Positions 16,602 through 26,169 of a stretch of 54,837 nt of DNA are shown one piece after another. Each line of letters begins with the position of its first letter. The first letter of the stretch is position 1. The position numbers were made by a program, and so were the translations under genes. The notes below the pieces were generated by a model. The model worked only from the letters and a program-made list of their open reading frames with translations. It did no database searches and was not told the origin of the DNA. The DNA is from Bacteroidia bacterium (lineage in GTDB: Bacteria; Bacteroidota; Bacteroidia; NS11-12g; UBA9320): the NCBI GenBank assembly GCA_020053795.1, contig JAGVMN010000047.1, forward strand, positions 1-54,837, written 5' to 3'.

Positions 16602-17827
16602 TGAAAGTAAGAGTCTCTATATGGGTGATAATAATTATTTTAGTAGCGTTATTATTACTTTTGGTTTCCAACGCTAAAACGCTGAAATACAACTGGAATG
16701 TTTTATACAACATCGAAAATCAGCCATACGATCTTGAGTTACTTAAAGAAACATTATCTAAAGGTAATAAAGGTTTTTTTAGTGAAACGGATATTCCATT
16801 TCACCGATGGATGAACGATTGGTACGAGAAAAAATGCAGTTATATCTTTTGTGGCTCGCTTTTCAATCCGGACTCAACAGATGTTATGGCTTTGCTCGGT
16901 TTCATATCTTATGGAAATAATGCGGTGATTTCTTCTCAGAATTTTGGTGATGTATTTCGGAATCAATTGAATGATTATATTGAATTCGCATTGCCGGAAA
17001 TGAAATACAGTAACGATACAGACTACCTGATCACAGTTTATGATGACTTAGATACAATAAAATATACGCTGAACTATTTTGGGCCGGATAAAGTAAAATA
17101 CCCGTACCATTTCCAGCATATAAAACAAAACGATTCCTTTAATGGATATTTAGCCAAAGGCTGGGATGAAAAAAGAAATCTCAATTTTTTTACCATTGCG
17201 ATAGGGGAAGGCAGCCTGACACTGCATTTAACACCGCTACTGCTCACTAATTATCATTTAAAGAATTTGGAAGCAGAACGTTATGCAGAACAAATATTCA
17301 AGACTGAATATAATGCCAAAGTCTTTTGGGAAAGCCGACGATCTGTTTTGCCAACGAGCGAAACAGTGACAGCAGGCAAGCAAAACCCTTTTGTATATAT
17401 ATTTTCACAGGCCTCTTTGAAATGGGCTTTTACGCTGATTTTATCTGGGTTATTTATTTTTCTGCTTTTCTCTTCAAAAAGAAAACAAGCTGCCATTCCG
17501 ATATTTCACCAACCTGAAAACACCACCCTTCGATTTTTGGATAACATGAAAGAACTGCACAAACTGCAGCCGAATTATACTGATATAGCGAGATTCCGCT
17601 ACCTCTATTTCATGCAATGGTTGCAAAGAAATTACATGATTGACAGGTCAGAACTGAAGCAAGCAGGTTTTCAGGATCGGATGCAATCGCTTTGTAAGTG
17701 GGACAAAGATGAAATCAGCCGTTTTGTTTCGAACCTCAGGAGACTGGAAGCCCATGAGCCTTTTAGCGATGTAATGCTATATCATGTCAGTCTCCAGTTT
17801 GAAAGATTTTACGCTGGCAAAAATTAA
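16601..17827 (+). CDS. DUF4350-type membrane protein
   Basis: A 408-aa protein with an N-terminal membrane anchor (residues 5-24), a periplasmic domain of about 240 residues with ESRRSVLP near its end, and a second membrane helix (about 275-295). A cytoplasmic helical tail follows (FLDNMKELHKLQPNYTDIARFRYLYFMQWL). The arrangement matches the DUF4350 proteins that follow DUF4129 genes in Bacteroidota. I start it at the ATG overlapping the DUF4129 stop; an upstream GTG-type start would overlap by 42 nt. MoxR ATPase and DUF58 genes, usual next members, are missing: the next gene is an unrelated T9SS cargo. Confidence 0.72.
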   Translation: MKVRVSIWVIIIILVALLLLLVSNAKTLKYNWNVLYNIENQPYDLELLKETLSKGNKGFFSETDIPFHRWMNDWYEKKCSYIFCGSLFNPDSTDVMALLGFISYGNNAVISSQNFGDVFRNQLNDYIEFALPEMKYSNDTDYLITVYDDLDTIKYTLNYFGPDKVKYPYHFQHIKQNDSFNGYLAKGWDEKRNLNFFTIAIGEGSLTLHLTPLLLTNYHLKNLEAERYAEQIFKTEYNAKVFWESRRSVLPTSETVTAGKQNPFVYIFSQASLKWAFTLILSGLFIFLLFSSKRKQAAIPIFHQPENTTLRFLDNMKELHKLQPNYTDIARFRYLYFMQWLQRNYMIDRSELKQAGFQDRMQSLCKWDKDEISRFVSNLRRLEAHEPFSDVMLYHVSLQFERFYAGKN

Positions 17828-17884
17828 CCAAAGAGCTTTTGTCCTTACAAAAATGTTACTTTGTACCCAATAAATAGAATTCCA

Positions 17885-19327
17885 ATGAAACGATTCTTAC
17901 TATCCCTTACCTTTTTGGTTGGTTTTCAAATCCTATTTGGTCAGATAAATGATTTTCAAATCAGAAAATATCGCAACTCAAACAGAAAAGATCAAATTAC
18001 GACACCTGTGAGATGGCTTAGTCAGGATATGGCTCGTAAAATGACGACTTATAACGGCAAGAAACATAACAAAGCCGGGGCAGTTGAAAAGCTTGACTAT
18101 AAACTGCTTGAATTATGGGACTCGGCCTCAGCCAAATGGGTAAATTCAGAAAAGACGGTTTATCAATACAATACAAGCGAAAAACTTATGACAGATTCAG
18201 TTCTTGTCTGGGATGTTGACGAGTGGCTGAACGATTACAAAACAGTATTCAATTATGATGGATGGGGAAAGAATACTTTGATTTCATACTTTTCATGGGA
18301 ATCAACTTCAGAAATATGGGAGCTTATTGGAAGAGATGAAATTGCCTATGATGTTGCCAACAATATAACCTCTTCCGTTTATTCGAATTGGGATAAATCG
18401 AAAAGCCTTTGGATTAAAATCACAAAGAACGATTATACTTATGATGCCGGCAAAAACATGTTAAGTGACATCTATTTTGAATGGGATGCTACGAAGAGTC
18501 TTTGGGCGAATTTTGACAAATTCGAATATACATACGATGCCAATGGTAATTTATTGAAAGATGCTTATTTTGTTTGGAATAAGCTCGGGTCCAGATGGGA
18601 TAGCAATGACAAGTTTGAATATACATACAATGCCAAGGACAACGTTTCGACCATCACCTTTCAGGAATGGATTGCTGGAGATTGGATTAATGGAAATAAA
18701 GAAACATATAGTTATGACGCTCAGGATAGAGTTTTGACTATGATTTACACTGTTTGGGATAAAACAAAGAGTTTATGGGTGAATAATCTGAAAAATGATT
18801 ACACCTATGACGCCGGAAGCAATGAAAGTTTGATAACCAAGTCAGTTTGGATTGTTAGAGAAGGTAAATGGGTGAACAGTGAGAAAGACGAGCGGAACTA
18901 TGATCTGACTATGAAACTGGAAGATGTAGTGTGGCCCTATGCAGATGAATTCGAAGCTGTTAATTTTACAAGCAAACCCACACTGTTGTTGTCATCTGAA
19001 TGGCTCACCGGCAGTTCAACATGGCAAAACTATTCTAAGCTGACCTACACTTTTGTTGCATTGGGAACTTCCGGCATTGGAGAAATAGGGCCGCATTACA
19101 ACATTCGCATTGTTCCCAATCCGGCAACCGGTGTGGTAAATATTGAGGGCATTGAAACAGAATCATACGAAGTCCGATTATATGATTATGCGGGCAGATT
19201 GTTGAATACCAGGGCTGAGACAGGTCAAACCAAAATGGATATCAGTATTTTAGGCAAGGGATTCTACTTGCTTGAGTTTATTTCTGAAGGAACATCCTTG
19301 GGTCAGAAGAAACTCGTTGTTTATTAA
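17885..19327 (+). CDS. Repeat-rich T9SS type A cargo protein
   Basis: Secreted 480-aa protein from the ATG at 17885; a TTG eight codons upstream is less likely. Signal peptide residues 1-19 (MKRFLLSLTFLVGFQILFGQ). Residues 55-360 contain about nine repeats of roughly 31 residues with the pattern YxYDAxxN...W-x(6-7)-W, for example FEYTYDANGNLL and WDKTKSLWVNN. They resemble YD-type repeats and probably build an elongated beta structure. The C-terminal 80 residues (IVPNPATGVVNIEG to LGQKKLVVY) are a T9SS type A sorting domain. Function unknown; a surface or adhesive role is an inference. Confidence 0.83.
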   Translation: MKRFLLSLTFLVGFQILFGQINDFQIRKYRNSNRKDQITTPVRWLSQDMARKMTTYNGKKHNKAGAVEKLDYKLLELWDSASAKWVNSEKTVYQYNTSEKLMTDSVLVWDVDEWLNDYKTVFNYDGWGKNTLISYFSWESTSEIWELIGRDEIAYDVANNITSSVYSNWDKSKSLWIKITKNDYTYDAGKNMLSDIYFEWDATKSLWANFDKFEYTYDANGNLLKDAYFVWNKLGSRWDSNDKFEYTYNAKDNVSTITFQEWIAGDWINGNKETYSYDAQDRVLTMIYTVWDKTKSLWVNNLKNDYTYDAGSNESLITKSVWIVREGKWVNSEKDERNYDLTMKLEDVVWPYADEFEAVNFTSKPTLLLSSEWLTGSSTWQNYSKLTYTFVALGTSGIGEIGPHYNIRIVPNPATGVVNIEGIETESYEVRLYDYAGRLLNTRAETGQTKMDISILGKGFYLLEFISEGTSLGQKKLVVY

Positions 19328-19333
19328 GTCTCA

Positions 19334-21715
19334 TTAAGGCTTTATATATTCAACGAGTTTATTGTAGAGATCTACCGGATTAAAAGGTTTAACCACCAGA
19401 TCGTCCATACCGCTTTCCATAATTTTTCGGCGAACATCAATTAATGCAGATGCTGTTAAGGCAATGACGGGGGTAGAAATATGTCTTTTTCTCAATTCCA
19501 AAGTGGCGGTATAACCATCCATTTCAGGCATTTGAAGGTCCATTAATACCAAATCATGATTATCAAACATTTCTATTGCCTCAAGGCCATTTTCGGCTAC
19601 CGTCACATTTACTTTCCACCTTTTCAGGAATTCAGAAGCCACAAGAATATTCATGGGATTATCCTCAACCAATAAAATTCTTTTTCCAGCAAGCAAATCT
19701 CCCTCCGGCAAGTTAATTTTCAATGGTATAGAATTGTCTGGCGTTTCAGACGGGATATCAAACGTAAGCTCGAAGTCAAATGACGATCCTCTGCCTTCGG
19801 AGCTTTGCAGGTGAATTTGCGAACCCTGCAGTTCAAGTAACCTTCGTGTTATGGACAAACCTAAACCGGTGCCTCCATATTTTCGTGTAGTGGAAGAGGC
19901 AGCCTGCGTGAATGCTTCAAAAACCAACTTCTTCTTGCTTTCCGGAATTCCAATACCATTGTCTTTAACGGTGAAACTCAGGGTCACTTTCATATCATCG
20001 CCTCCGATTTTCTTTGCGATCAATTCTATCTGCCCGTTTTTTGTGAATTTCACTGCATTGCTCAACAAATTTGATAAGACCTGACTCAACCGTGTCGGGT
20101 CACACATGAGAACATTTGGGATATTCGGATCGACCGTCAGTATTAATTCATTTCCGCGTTCCTTTGCCTTGGCCATATAGACCATGGTCATGTTTTGCAA
20201 AAGGTCGTGAAGGTTGGTTCTGACAGGTTCAAACTCTATTTTGCCAACTTCTATTTTAGAATAGTCTAAAATATCATTAATCAGCATCATCAGATTTTGG
20301 GAGGCAAATCGCAAAGTTTTCAAATTTTCTTCTTGCGAAGGGTCAACACTGATGATATTTGAAATACCTACGACTGCATTTAAAGGCGTTCGTATTTCGT
20401 GAGACATGGTTGAAAGAAACTCAGTCTTTGCCTCTGATGCCTGCTGGGCTTTGGCTAACGCTCTTTGATATGATTTTGAAAAACGGTATGAAAGAACGAG
20501 TGATTGCAGAAAAAAGAAACTGATATAGCTAAAAAAGATAAACAGATTATTTTTGGCGTAAACACCCAGATAGGCCAGAATATCAAACGAGAAAGAAAAG
20601 AAAATGACTACAGTACTGAGCAAGGCAAAAACGGCCCCATCAAGTCGCTTAACAACGGCACGATAATATATCCATAGGAAAACAGGTACGTAAGCAAAAA
20701 CAAAAACAAAGAATGGAGTTATGGCAGCAGTAAAAAGCGAAACAGGCAAAAAGATAACGGTCAGAATGAAAAGTGACGAAATGATTGAGAAACTTTTTTG
20801 AACGAATCTTGGAATAACCGAAGGGTATAGATTACATGTATATTTACACCAAATAAAAACGGAAACAAACAGAGCGAGGTACTCGAGATGAACGGTGATA
20901 CTCCACGGAACATTCTCGAAGAGATGGTGCATGGCGTAGTTCTTTGCCCCAAAAAAGCGATAGCTGTAGGTAATGCAGAAGAGCGAAAACCAAAGCATCG
21001 AACGCTCATTTCTTCCGAAGAAATATAGTCCCAGAAAAAAAAGTCCACCCATGAACAAACAGCCAAACAGGATGTAGTCATAAGCAAGGGCGGAATTGAA
21101 TTGTTTTTTTACTGTTTCTTCTGTTCCTAACCAAAGTTCCTCTCTGATTCCACCTTTGTGATGACTAAAATTAGCCACCTGTAAAACTACTTCTACTGTG
21201 TCAGATTTCTGTTGAAAAGGAGCATATTGTGGTTTCCAGTATGGAGTATAGGCTTGTTTGCCGGAGGCAACCACACCATTTCCGGCAATAAACTCACCAT
21301 TCACAAACAGGGCATAGGAGCAATACATATCGGGCATTCCCAACGCCATTCTATGAAATACTCCATCAAATTTTGGAAGAATAATTTTAAAACGATAGGT
21401 GCCAAATCCAAATGATTTCATTGAATCATTAATCTCCTTCATAGAATTCCAAAGTCCCGGTAAAGGAACTATATTCTTTTTGGCAGCATGCTTGGCAAAA
21501 TCTGATGGGGTAAGTAAAAGGTGATTCCAATAAAATTCTACCCTGCCTGAAAGAGGAACCAAAAACTTATTTTCAGAAACAGAGGAAAGATTGATTTCTG
21601 CATTATTGATCGTCGGAATTTTCTCAAATGCACTTGAGAAAATCGGAAGCAGAAGGAATATCAGGGATGGAATTTTGGAAAGCATTCTATTTTCATATTT
21701 TAGTATTTTAATCAT
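19334..21715 (-). CDS. Hybrid sensor histidine kinase with 7TMR-DISM sensor and receiver domain
   Basis: A 793-aa membrane kinase. Order: signal segment (1-30), extracytoplasmic 7TMR-DISM domain (about 45-200) with a carbohydrate-binding-like fold, seven hydrophobic helices (about 208-400), short linker, HisKA (H in STMSHEIRTPLNAVVG), HATPase_c (N box NLLSNAVKFT, G1 DNGIGIPES, G2 GGTGLGLSI), and a C-terminal receiver (ILLVEDNPMN, phospho-acceptor in LVLMDLQMPEMDG, K in VVKPFNPVDL). It can autophosphorylate and pass phosphate to its own receiver, but has no HPt or DNA-binding output, and no response regulator is adjacent. Signal unknown. An ATG ten codons in (MLSKIP) is an equally good start. 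Confidence 0.92.
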   Translation of the reverse strand: MIKILKYENRMLSKIPSLIFLLLPIFSSAFEKIPTINNAEINLSSVSENKFLVPLSGRVEFYWNHLLLTPSDFAKHAAKKNIVPLPGLWNSMKEINDSMKSFGFGTYRFKIILPKFDGVFHRMALGMPDMYCSYALFVNGEFIAGNGVVASGKQAYTPYWKPQYAPFQQKSDTVEVVLQVANFSHHKGGIREELWLGTEETVKKQFNSALAYDYILFGCLFMGGLFFLGLYFFGRNERSMLWFSLFCITYSYRFFGAKNYAMHHLFENVPWSITVHLEYLALFVSVFIWCKYTCNLYPSVIPRFVQKSFSIISSLFILTVIFLPVSLFTAAITPFFVFVFAYVPVFLWIYYRAVVKRLDGAVFALLSTVVIFFSFSFDILAYLGVYAKNNLFIFFSYISFFFLQSLVLSYRFSKSYQRALAKAQQASEAKTEFLSTMSHEIRTPLNAVVGISNIISVDPSQEENLKTLRFASQNLMMLINDILDYSKIEVGKIEFEPVRTNLHDLLQNMTMVYMAKAKERGNELILTVDPNIPNVLMCDPTRLSQVLSNLLSNAVKFTKNGQIELIAKKIGGDDMKVTLSFTVKDNGIGIPESKKKLVFEAFTQAASSTTRKYGGTGLGLSITRRLLELQGSQIHLQSSEGRGSSFDFELTFDIPSETPDNSIPLKINLPEGDLLAGKRILLVEDNPMNILVASEFLKRWKVNVTVAENGLEAIEMFDNHDLVLMDLQMPEMDGYTATLELRKRHISTPVIALTASALIDVRRKIMESGMDDLVVKPFNPVDLYNKLVEYIKP

Positions 21716-21844
21716 GCGAATATCGCTTAAATGGGATGTTTAATAAAATTTCAGGAAATATAAGTTGTCTTAAAGTTTGTAGAATGGACACTTATTCCGG
21801 ACTTATGAACAAAATATGCATAAATCGAGATGGTTTCGGAAGGA

Positions 21845-23587
21845 TCAAATAAAAATATCTTCTTGCTTTTGCTGTAGAGTGTAATAGTATCCCTTCGAAT
21901 TTAGAAGGGCGTTGTGATTACCCCTTTCTACTATTTTCCCTTTTTTAAATACCAAAATTTCATCCGAATTTTGTATGGTAGAAAGTCTGTGTGCAATGAC
22001 TATTGATGTTCGATTCTTCATCAGCTTTTTGGTTGCCTCTTGAATCAGTTCCTCTGTTTCTGAGTCCACAGAACTTGTAGCTTCATCCAAAACCAATATT
22101 TTGGGGTCAAAAGCCAGAGCTCTGATAAAACTGATCAATTGTCTTTGGCCAACCGAAAGGGAATTGCCCCTCTCCATGACCTTATAGTCCCAACCATAAG
22201 GCAGGCGATTAATGAATTTCAGTGCTCCAATTGAGGCCGCTGCTTCTACCATTTTTTCCCTTGAAATCACACCTGTGGAGAAGTCAATATTATCGCTCAC
22301 TGAACCTGAAAACAAAAACACATCCTGTAAGACAACGGCAATCTGAGATCTCAGTTTTTTTAAATCCCAATTTCCGACTTCAACACCATCAATAAGTATC
22401 TCGCCATCATTTATTTCATAGAAACGATTAAGTAAATTAATTACAGATGTTTTACCTGCACCCGTTGCACCGACAAGGGCAAGAGTTTTGCCGGGTTTCA
22501 GGCTAAATGAAATATCTTTCAGCACATATTCTTCCTTCCGATAGGCAAACCAAACTTTCCTGAACTCGATATGTCCTACTATCTCTGCATCATGATGGCC
22601 ATTTGTCTCACTTGTTTGATTATCGTCCAAAAGTTTAAAAATTCGATCCGCCGCCACCATACCCATTTGTATCGTGTTGAAGCGATCCGCAATCATTCGA
22701 ATTGGGCGAAAAAACATGTTGATATACATGATAAATGATATGATTATCCCGGGAGAAACCCCTCCATTTAGTGCATCGCGGGTTCCCCACCAAACAAGAA
22801 GCCCCGTTGCAGCAGCGGTAATGATTTCGACCACAGGGAAAAATATGGCATAATATAAAACAGACCGATTGTGAGCTTTCATGTGCTCTTTGTTGATTTG
22901 CCTGAATTTTTCGTATTCGGCCTTTTCGCGGTTAAATATTTGGACCACAGACATTCCGGTCAGATGTTCTTGAACAAAGGAGTTGAGCCGGGCAACCTGT
23001 GTCCTGACATCATGAAAGGTGCTCTTGATACCCTTTCGAAAGATATTAGAAGCGATGACCAAAAATGGTAAGACCGAAAGGCAAACCATAGTTAGCTTCC
23101 AGTCGGTGTAAAACATCGCACAGGTTATTACTATAATTTGAAGTACATCCCCCGAAATCGTAATCACCCCTTCTGAAAAAACTTCGGATATTGTTTCGAT
23201 ATCACTCACGCTTCTGGTGACTAAAGTTCCGACAGGGGTCTTGTCATAAAAACCAAGTTTGCGTTGAATTAAATGTTTAAAGACCCTTGTTCTTAGATCG
23301 AGAATCACGTTTTGTCCAAGCCAATTGGTGAGCCAGGTATGAACAAATTGTATCAACCCCTGAACCAATAAAACACCGATCAAAATAACCATCATCAAAG
23401 CCAACCCGTCAATATCGCCATTGGCAATTTCATGGTCTATGGCAAATTGAACCATAATGGCTCTAAGAGGTGCGAGCAAAGCAATAATCATCGTCAAAAT
23501 AATTGACCAGATCAGTTTTGCCTTGAAAGGTAAAGCCAGTTTAAAAAGCCTACCCAATAATCTGAGGTCTTGATCTTTCTTTTTCAA
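21845..23587 (-). CDS. ABC exporter, fused permease and ATPase (MsbA-like)
   Basis: Half-transporter of 580 aa: six transmembrane helices (about 20-310) followed by one nucleotide-binding domain with Walker A GATGAGKTS, signature LSVGQRQ, Walker B ILVLDEATSSVDSE and switch IAHRLSTI. It should dimerise to export a lipid, peptide or drug; the substrate is not deducible. It follows truA on the same strand with a 74-nt gap. A truA-exporter pairing recurs in Bacteroidota, so cotranscription is likely. Confidence 0.9.
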   Translation of the reverse strand: MKKKDQDLRLLGRLFKLALPFKAKLIWSIILTMIIALLAPLRAIMVQFAIDHEIANGDIDGLALMMVILIGVLLVQGLIQFVHTWLTNWLGQNVILDLRTRVFKHLIQRKLGFYDKTPVGTLVTRSVSDIETISEVFSEGVITISGDVLQIIVITCAMFYTDWKLTMVCLSVLPFLVIASNIFRKGIKSTFHDVRTQVARLNSFVQEHLTGMSVVQIFNREKAEYEKFRQINKEHMKAHNRSVLYYAIFFPVVEIITAAATGLLVWWGTRDALNGGVSPGIIISFIMYINMFFRPIRMIADRFNTIQMGMVAADRIFKLLDDNQTSETNGHHDAEIVGHIEFRKVWFAYRKEEYVLKDISFSLKPGKTLALVGATGAGKTSVINLLNRFYEINDGEILIDGVEVGNWDLKKLRSQIAVVLQDVFLFSGSVSDNIDFSTGVISREKMVEAAASIGALKFINRLPYGWDYKVMERGNSLSVGQRQLISFIRALAFDPKILVLDEATSSVDSETEELIQEATKKLMKNRTSIVIAHRLSTIQNSDEILVFKKGKIVERGNHNALLNSKGYYYTLQQKQEDIFI

Positions 23588-23661
23588 TTACAATAATAAT
23601 TTCGACTTCTGATTTAGCTTTATGGTAACCACTTGCTCCTTATGTCTATTTTGCTTTAAGC

Positions 23662-24387
23662 TTAATACCCCACATCCCACAAATAAAGACCACAGGCCGG
23701 AACCGAAACACCAGCCTCCTGCCGGTTTTTGCTTTGCAATATCTCTTCGAATTCCTTAAGGTCTATTCTGTTTTCTCCAACCCAAATCAAAGTTCCAACC
23801 ATGGCCCTGACCATATTCCTAAGGAATCGGTCAGCCCCTACGATGAATACCAATTTGTCTTCCCTTTTATACCATCTGGCTTTGGTTACATGGCAGGTAT
23901 TTGTTTTGTTGCTGCTGCGGGTTTTTCTGAAACAACTGAAATCAGTATAATTCATAAGCAACACGCAAGCTTTGTTCATTGTTTCGATGTCAAGGTTTCG
24001 GCTGTAAAAATAGCTCAACTTATTTAAAAAAGGGCTTGACTTCCGGTGCATAAAGTATCGGTACTGCCTTGTTCGGGCATCATATCTGGCATTGAAATTA
24101 TCTGTCACTCTTTGTAAATTATGTGAGACTATATCGCAGGGAAGAAGGCCATTGAGGTTTTGAACAAACATTGCAAGGTCACAGATCTCAACGGAATCAA
24201 AATGCAGAAAATATTTTCTGGCATGAACGCCGGTGTCTGTGCGACCGCAACCCATTGTTTGAGTTGTTTCGCCACACAGCGTCTCCAAATGTTTTTCAAG
24301 TGTTTGTTGTACAGAAATGGCATTCTTTTGTTTCTGCCACCCGCAGTAATTAGTGCCATTGTAAGCAATCTCCAGCAAATAACGCAT
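23662..24387 (-). CDS. truA: tRNA pseudouridine synthase A
   Basis: Isomerises uridines 38-40 of the tRNA anticodon arm. The 241-aa form starts at MRYLLEIAYNGTNYCGWQKQ, the conserved family N-terminus; the frame stays open 66 nt further into the thiolase gene, but that extension is not family-like. Catalytic aspartate in GCGRTDTGVHAR; also FNARYDARTRQYRY and FLRNMVRAMVGTL. The ATG lies 1 nt after the thiolase stop, so the two are translationally linked. Confidence 0.95.
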   Translation of the reverse strand: MRYLLEIAYNGTNYCGWQKQKNAISVQQTLEKHLETLCGETTQTMGCGRTDTGVHARKYFLHFDSVEICDLAMFVQNLNGLLPCDIVSHNLQRVTDNFNARYDARTRQYRYFMHRKSSPFLNKLSYFYSRNLDIETMNKACVLLMNYTDFSCFRKTRSSNKTNTCHVTKARWYKREDKLVFIVGADRFLRNMVRAMVGTLIWVGENRIDLKEFEEILQSKNRQEAGVSVPACGLYLWDVGY

Positions 24388-24388
24388 C

Positions 24389-25588
24389 TTATGCTTTTTC
24401 GTAAATGATGGCCACGCCCTGGCCAACACCGATACACATTGTGGCCAGCCCATAGCGTGTGCTGCGACGTTTCATTTCACAAAGCAAAGTGCTGCTGATT
24501 CTTGTTCCACTTGCTCCAAGGGGGTGGCCTATGGCTATGGAGCCGCCATTGACATTTACAATATTTTTATCAGTCTTAAGATCACGCATGCAGGCAATAG
24601 ACTGTGAAGCAAAGGCCTCATTAAGTTCAATAAGTCCTAAATCAGCTATCGAGAGACCTGCACTTTTCAAAGCCTTTTGAGTGGCAGGCACCGGGCCGAT
24701 TCCCATAATTTCAGGCGGTACACCAACAGCGGCCATGGACACTACGCTTGCCAAAGGCTTTAGACTATAACGTTTTATGGCATCTTCCGAAGCCATCAGC
24801 AAAACAGCAGCACCATCATTAATTCCGGAAGAATTACCGGCGGTAACACTTCCGCCTTTTTTGAAAACAGGGGAGAGGTTACCCAGTTTTTCAATGGAAC
24901 TCAATCGCGGATGCTCGTCCTTATTAAATAAAATTGGAGCGGATTTTTCTTGTGGAATTTCTACCGTCATTAGTTCCTGTTCAAATTTTCCAGCATTGTG
25001 GGCTGCCTCATATTTCAATTGTGAGTTGTAAGCAAATTCGTCTTGTTCTTGTCTGGTGATGTTGTATTTATCAGCAACATTCTCAGCTGTTTCGCCCATA
25101 GAATAGGGATAATGCAAAGCAGACAATTTGGGATTGGTGAACCGCCAGCCGATGGAGGTATCATATATCTTCACATTTCGATCAAACGCCGTCTCAGCCT
25201 TGGCCATCACATAAGGTGCTCTACTCATGCTTTCAACACCACCGGCAATGTAAAGATCACCTATGCCGAGCATGATGCCTTTGGCTGCGTCCATTATAGA
25301 CTGCAAGCCAGATGCACAAAGTCTGTTGACAGTCAAGCCAGGAACGGTGACCGGCAACCCGGCTAACAACAAGGCCATGCGGGCTACGTTTCGGTTGTCT
25401 TCACCCGCCTGATTTGCATCGCCTAAAATGACATCTTCTATCTCTTTCCAATCTACTGTTGGATTTCGTTTGATCAGTTCTTTGATTACCATGGCGGCCA
25501 GATCATCAGGCCTGACTGCAGACAATGTTCCACCAAATTTGCCAACCGGTGTTCTGATGGCATCAACAATGTAGGCTCTTTTCATCAA
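24389..25588 (-). CDS. Acetyl-CoA C-acyltransferase (thiolase)
   Basis: Thiolase II family enzyme (399 aa) joining or cleaving 3-oxoacyl-CoA with CoA. Seen: N-terminal AYIVDAIRTPVGKFGG, nucleophile Cys91 in NRLCASGLQS, the GGSIAIGHPLGASGTR histidine loop and the second cysteine in TMCIGVGQG. The DWKEIEDVILGDANQAGEDNRNVAR segment resembles PcaF-type 3-oxoadipyl-CoA thiolases, but no aromatic-degradation gene is nearby, so beta-oxidation (FadA-like) use is equally possible. First gene of the thiolase-truA-ABC run. Confidence 0.9.
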   Translation of the reverse strand: MMKRAYIVDAIRTPVGKFGGTLSAVRPDDLAAMVIKELIKRNPTVDWKEIEDVILGDANQAGEDNRNVARMALLLAGLPVTVPGLTVNRLCASGLQSIMDAAKGIMLGIGDLYIAGGVESMSRAPYVMAKAETAFDRNVKIYDTSIGWRFTNPKLSALHYPYSMGETAENVADKYNITRQEQDEFAYNSQLKYEAAHNAGKFEQELMTVEIPQEKSAPILFNKDEHPRLSSIEKLGNLSPVFKKGGSVTAGNSSGINDGAAVLLMASEDAIKRYSLKPLASVVSMAAVGVPPEIMGIGPVPATQKALKSAGLSIADLGLIELNEAFASQSIACMRDLKTDKNIVNVNGGSIAIGHPLGASGTRISSTLLCEMKRRSTRYGLATMCIGVGQGVAIIYEKA

Positions 25589-25647
25589 AATTATTTTCGC
25601 AAATTTAATAAAAGATTTGCCCGTCTTGTGGTCATGGCTTTCATCCT

Positions 25648-26064
25648 ATGCTGGTACAAGTTTTTAACTCGTACCTCTTTAATAACATGCTGAAGCAAAT
25701 TAAACACTGGCAACAATTCTATCTGAAGTTAACCAACTACCTCTACGATGACTGCGGAAATTTCGACCATTACGTGAGGGCCATGATCAAATTGCTAAAA
25801 TCCTTCTGCCATTGGGTGGAAACTGAAAAGGGGATCATCCTTTGTTGGTACAATTCGGATGGCTGATATGCTTTGAACACTTTGCCCGATATTCCTGAAA
25901 ATTACCATTTTCCGTCTGCAAAATATTATCTGCTTAATATTGATGAATAGGGTTTTATTATTCGTGATGCGGAACATATCTGATACCTTTGGAAGGTTGG
26001 AGAAAAACACCAACCTTTGGGCAAAGGTTTTGACCAAATTTCAACCTATGCCTGCAAACTATAA
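25648..26064 (+). pseudogene. Decayed reading frame with three in-frame stops
   Basis: From the ATG at 25648 one frame runs for about 138 codons to a TAA at 26062-26064, broken by TGA (25864-25866), TAG (25948-25950) and TGA (25981-25983). Between the stops it still reads like protein: WQQFYLKLTNYLYDDCGNF, YALNTLPDIPENYHFPSAKY, GFIIRDAEHI, YLWKVGEKHQPLGKGFDQIS. No frameshift is needed. I do not recognise the family. The most economical reading is a gene inactivated by nonsense mutations, since neighbouring genes use TGA and TAG as normal stops. The rest of the gap (25589-26169) holds nothing else. Confidence 0.5.
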
Positions 26065-26169
26065 TGCACTTTTATTCCACAAAATACCCGCCCTGTCTCA
26101 ATCCGACTACTTTTTTCTCGCTGACTAAGAAGTATCTGTTAACACCAAATCATCGCATTCATCATACGA

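Noticed and set aside
25864-25983. Recoding of TGA/TAG to explain the three-stop frame
   Set aside because: Many intact genes in the window end in TGA and prfB (UGA-reading RF2) is present, so the standard code applies.
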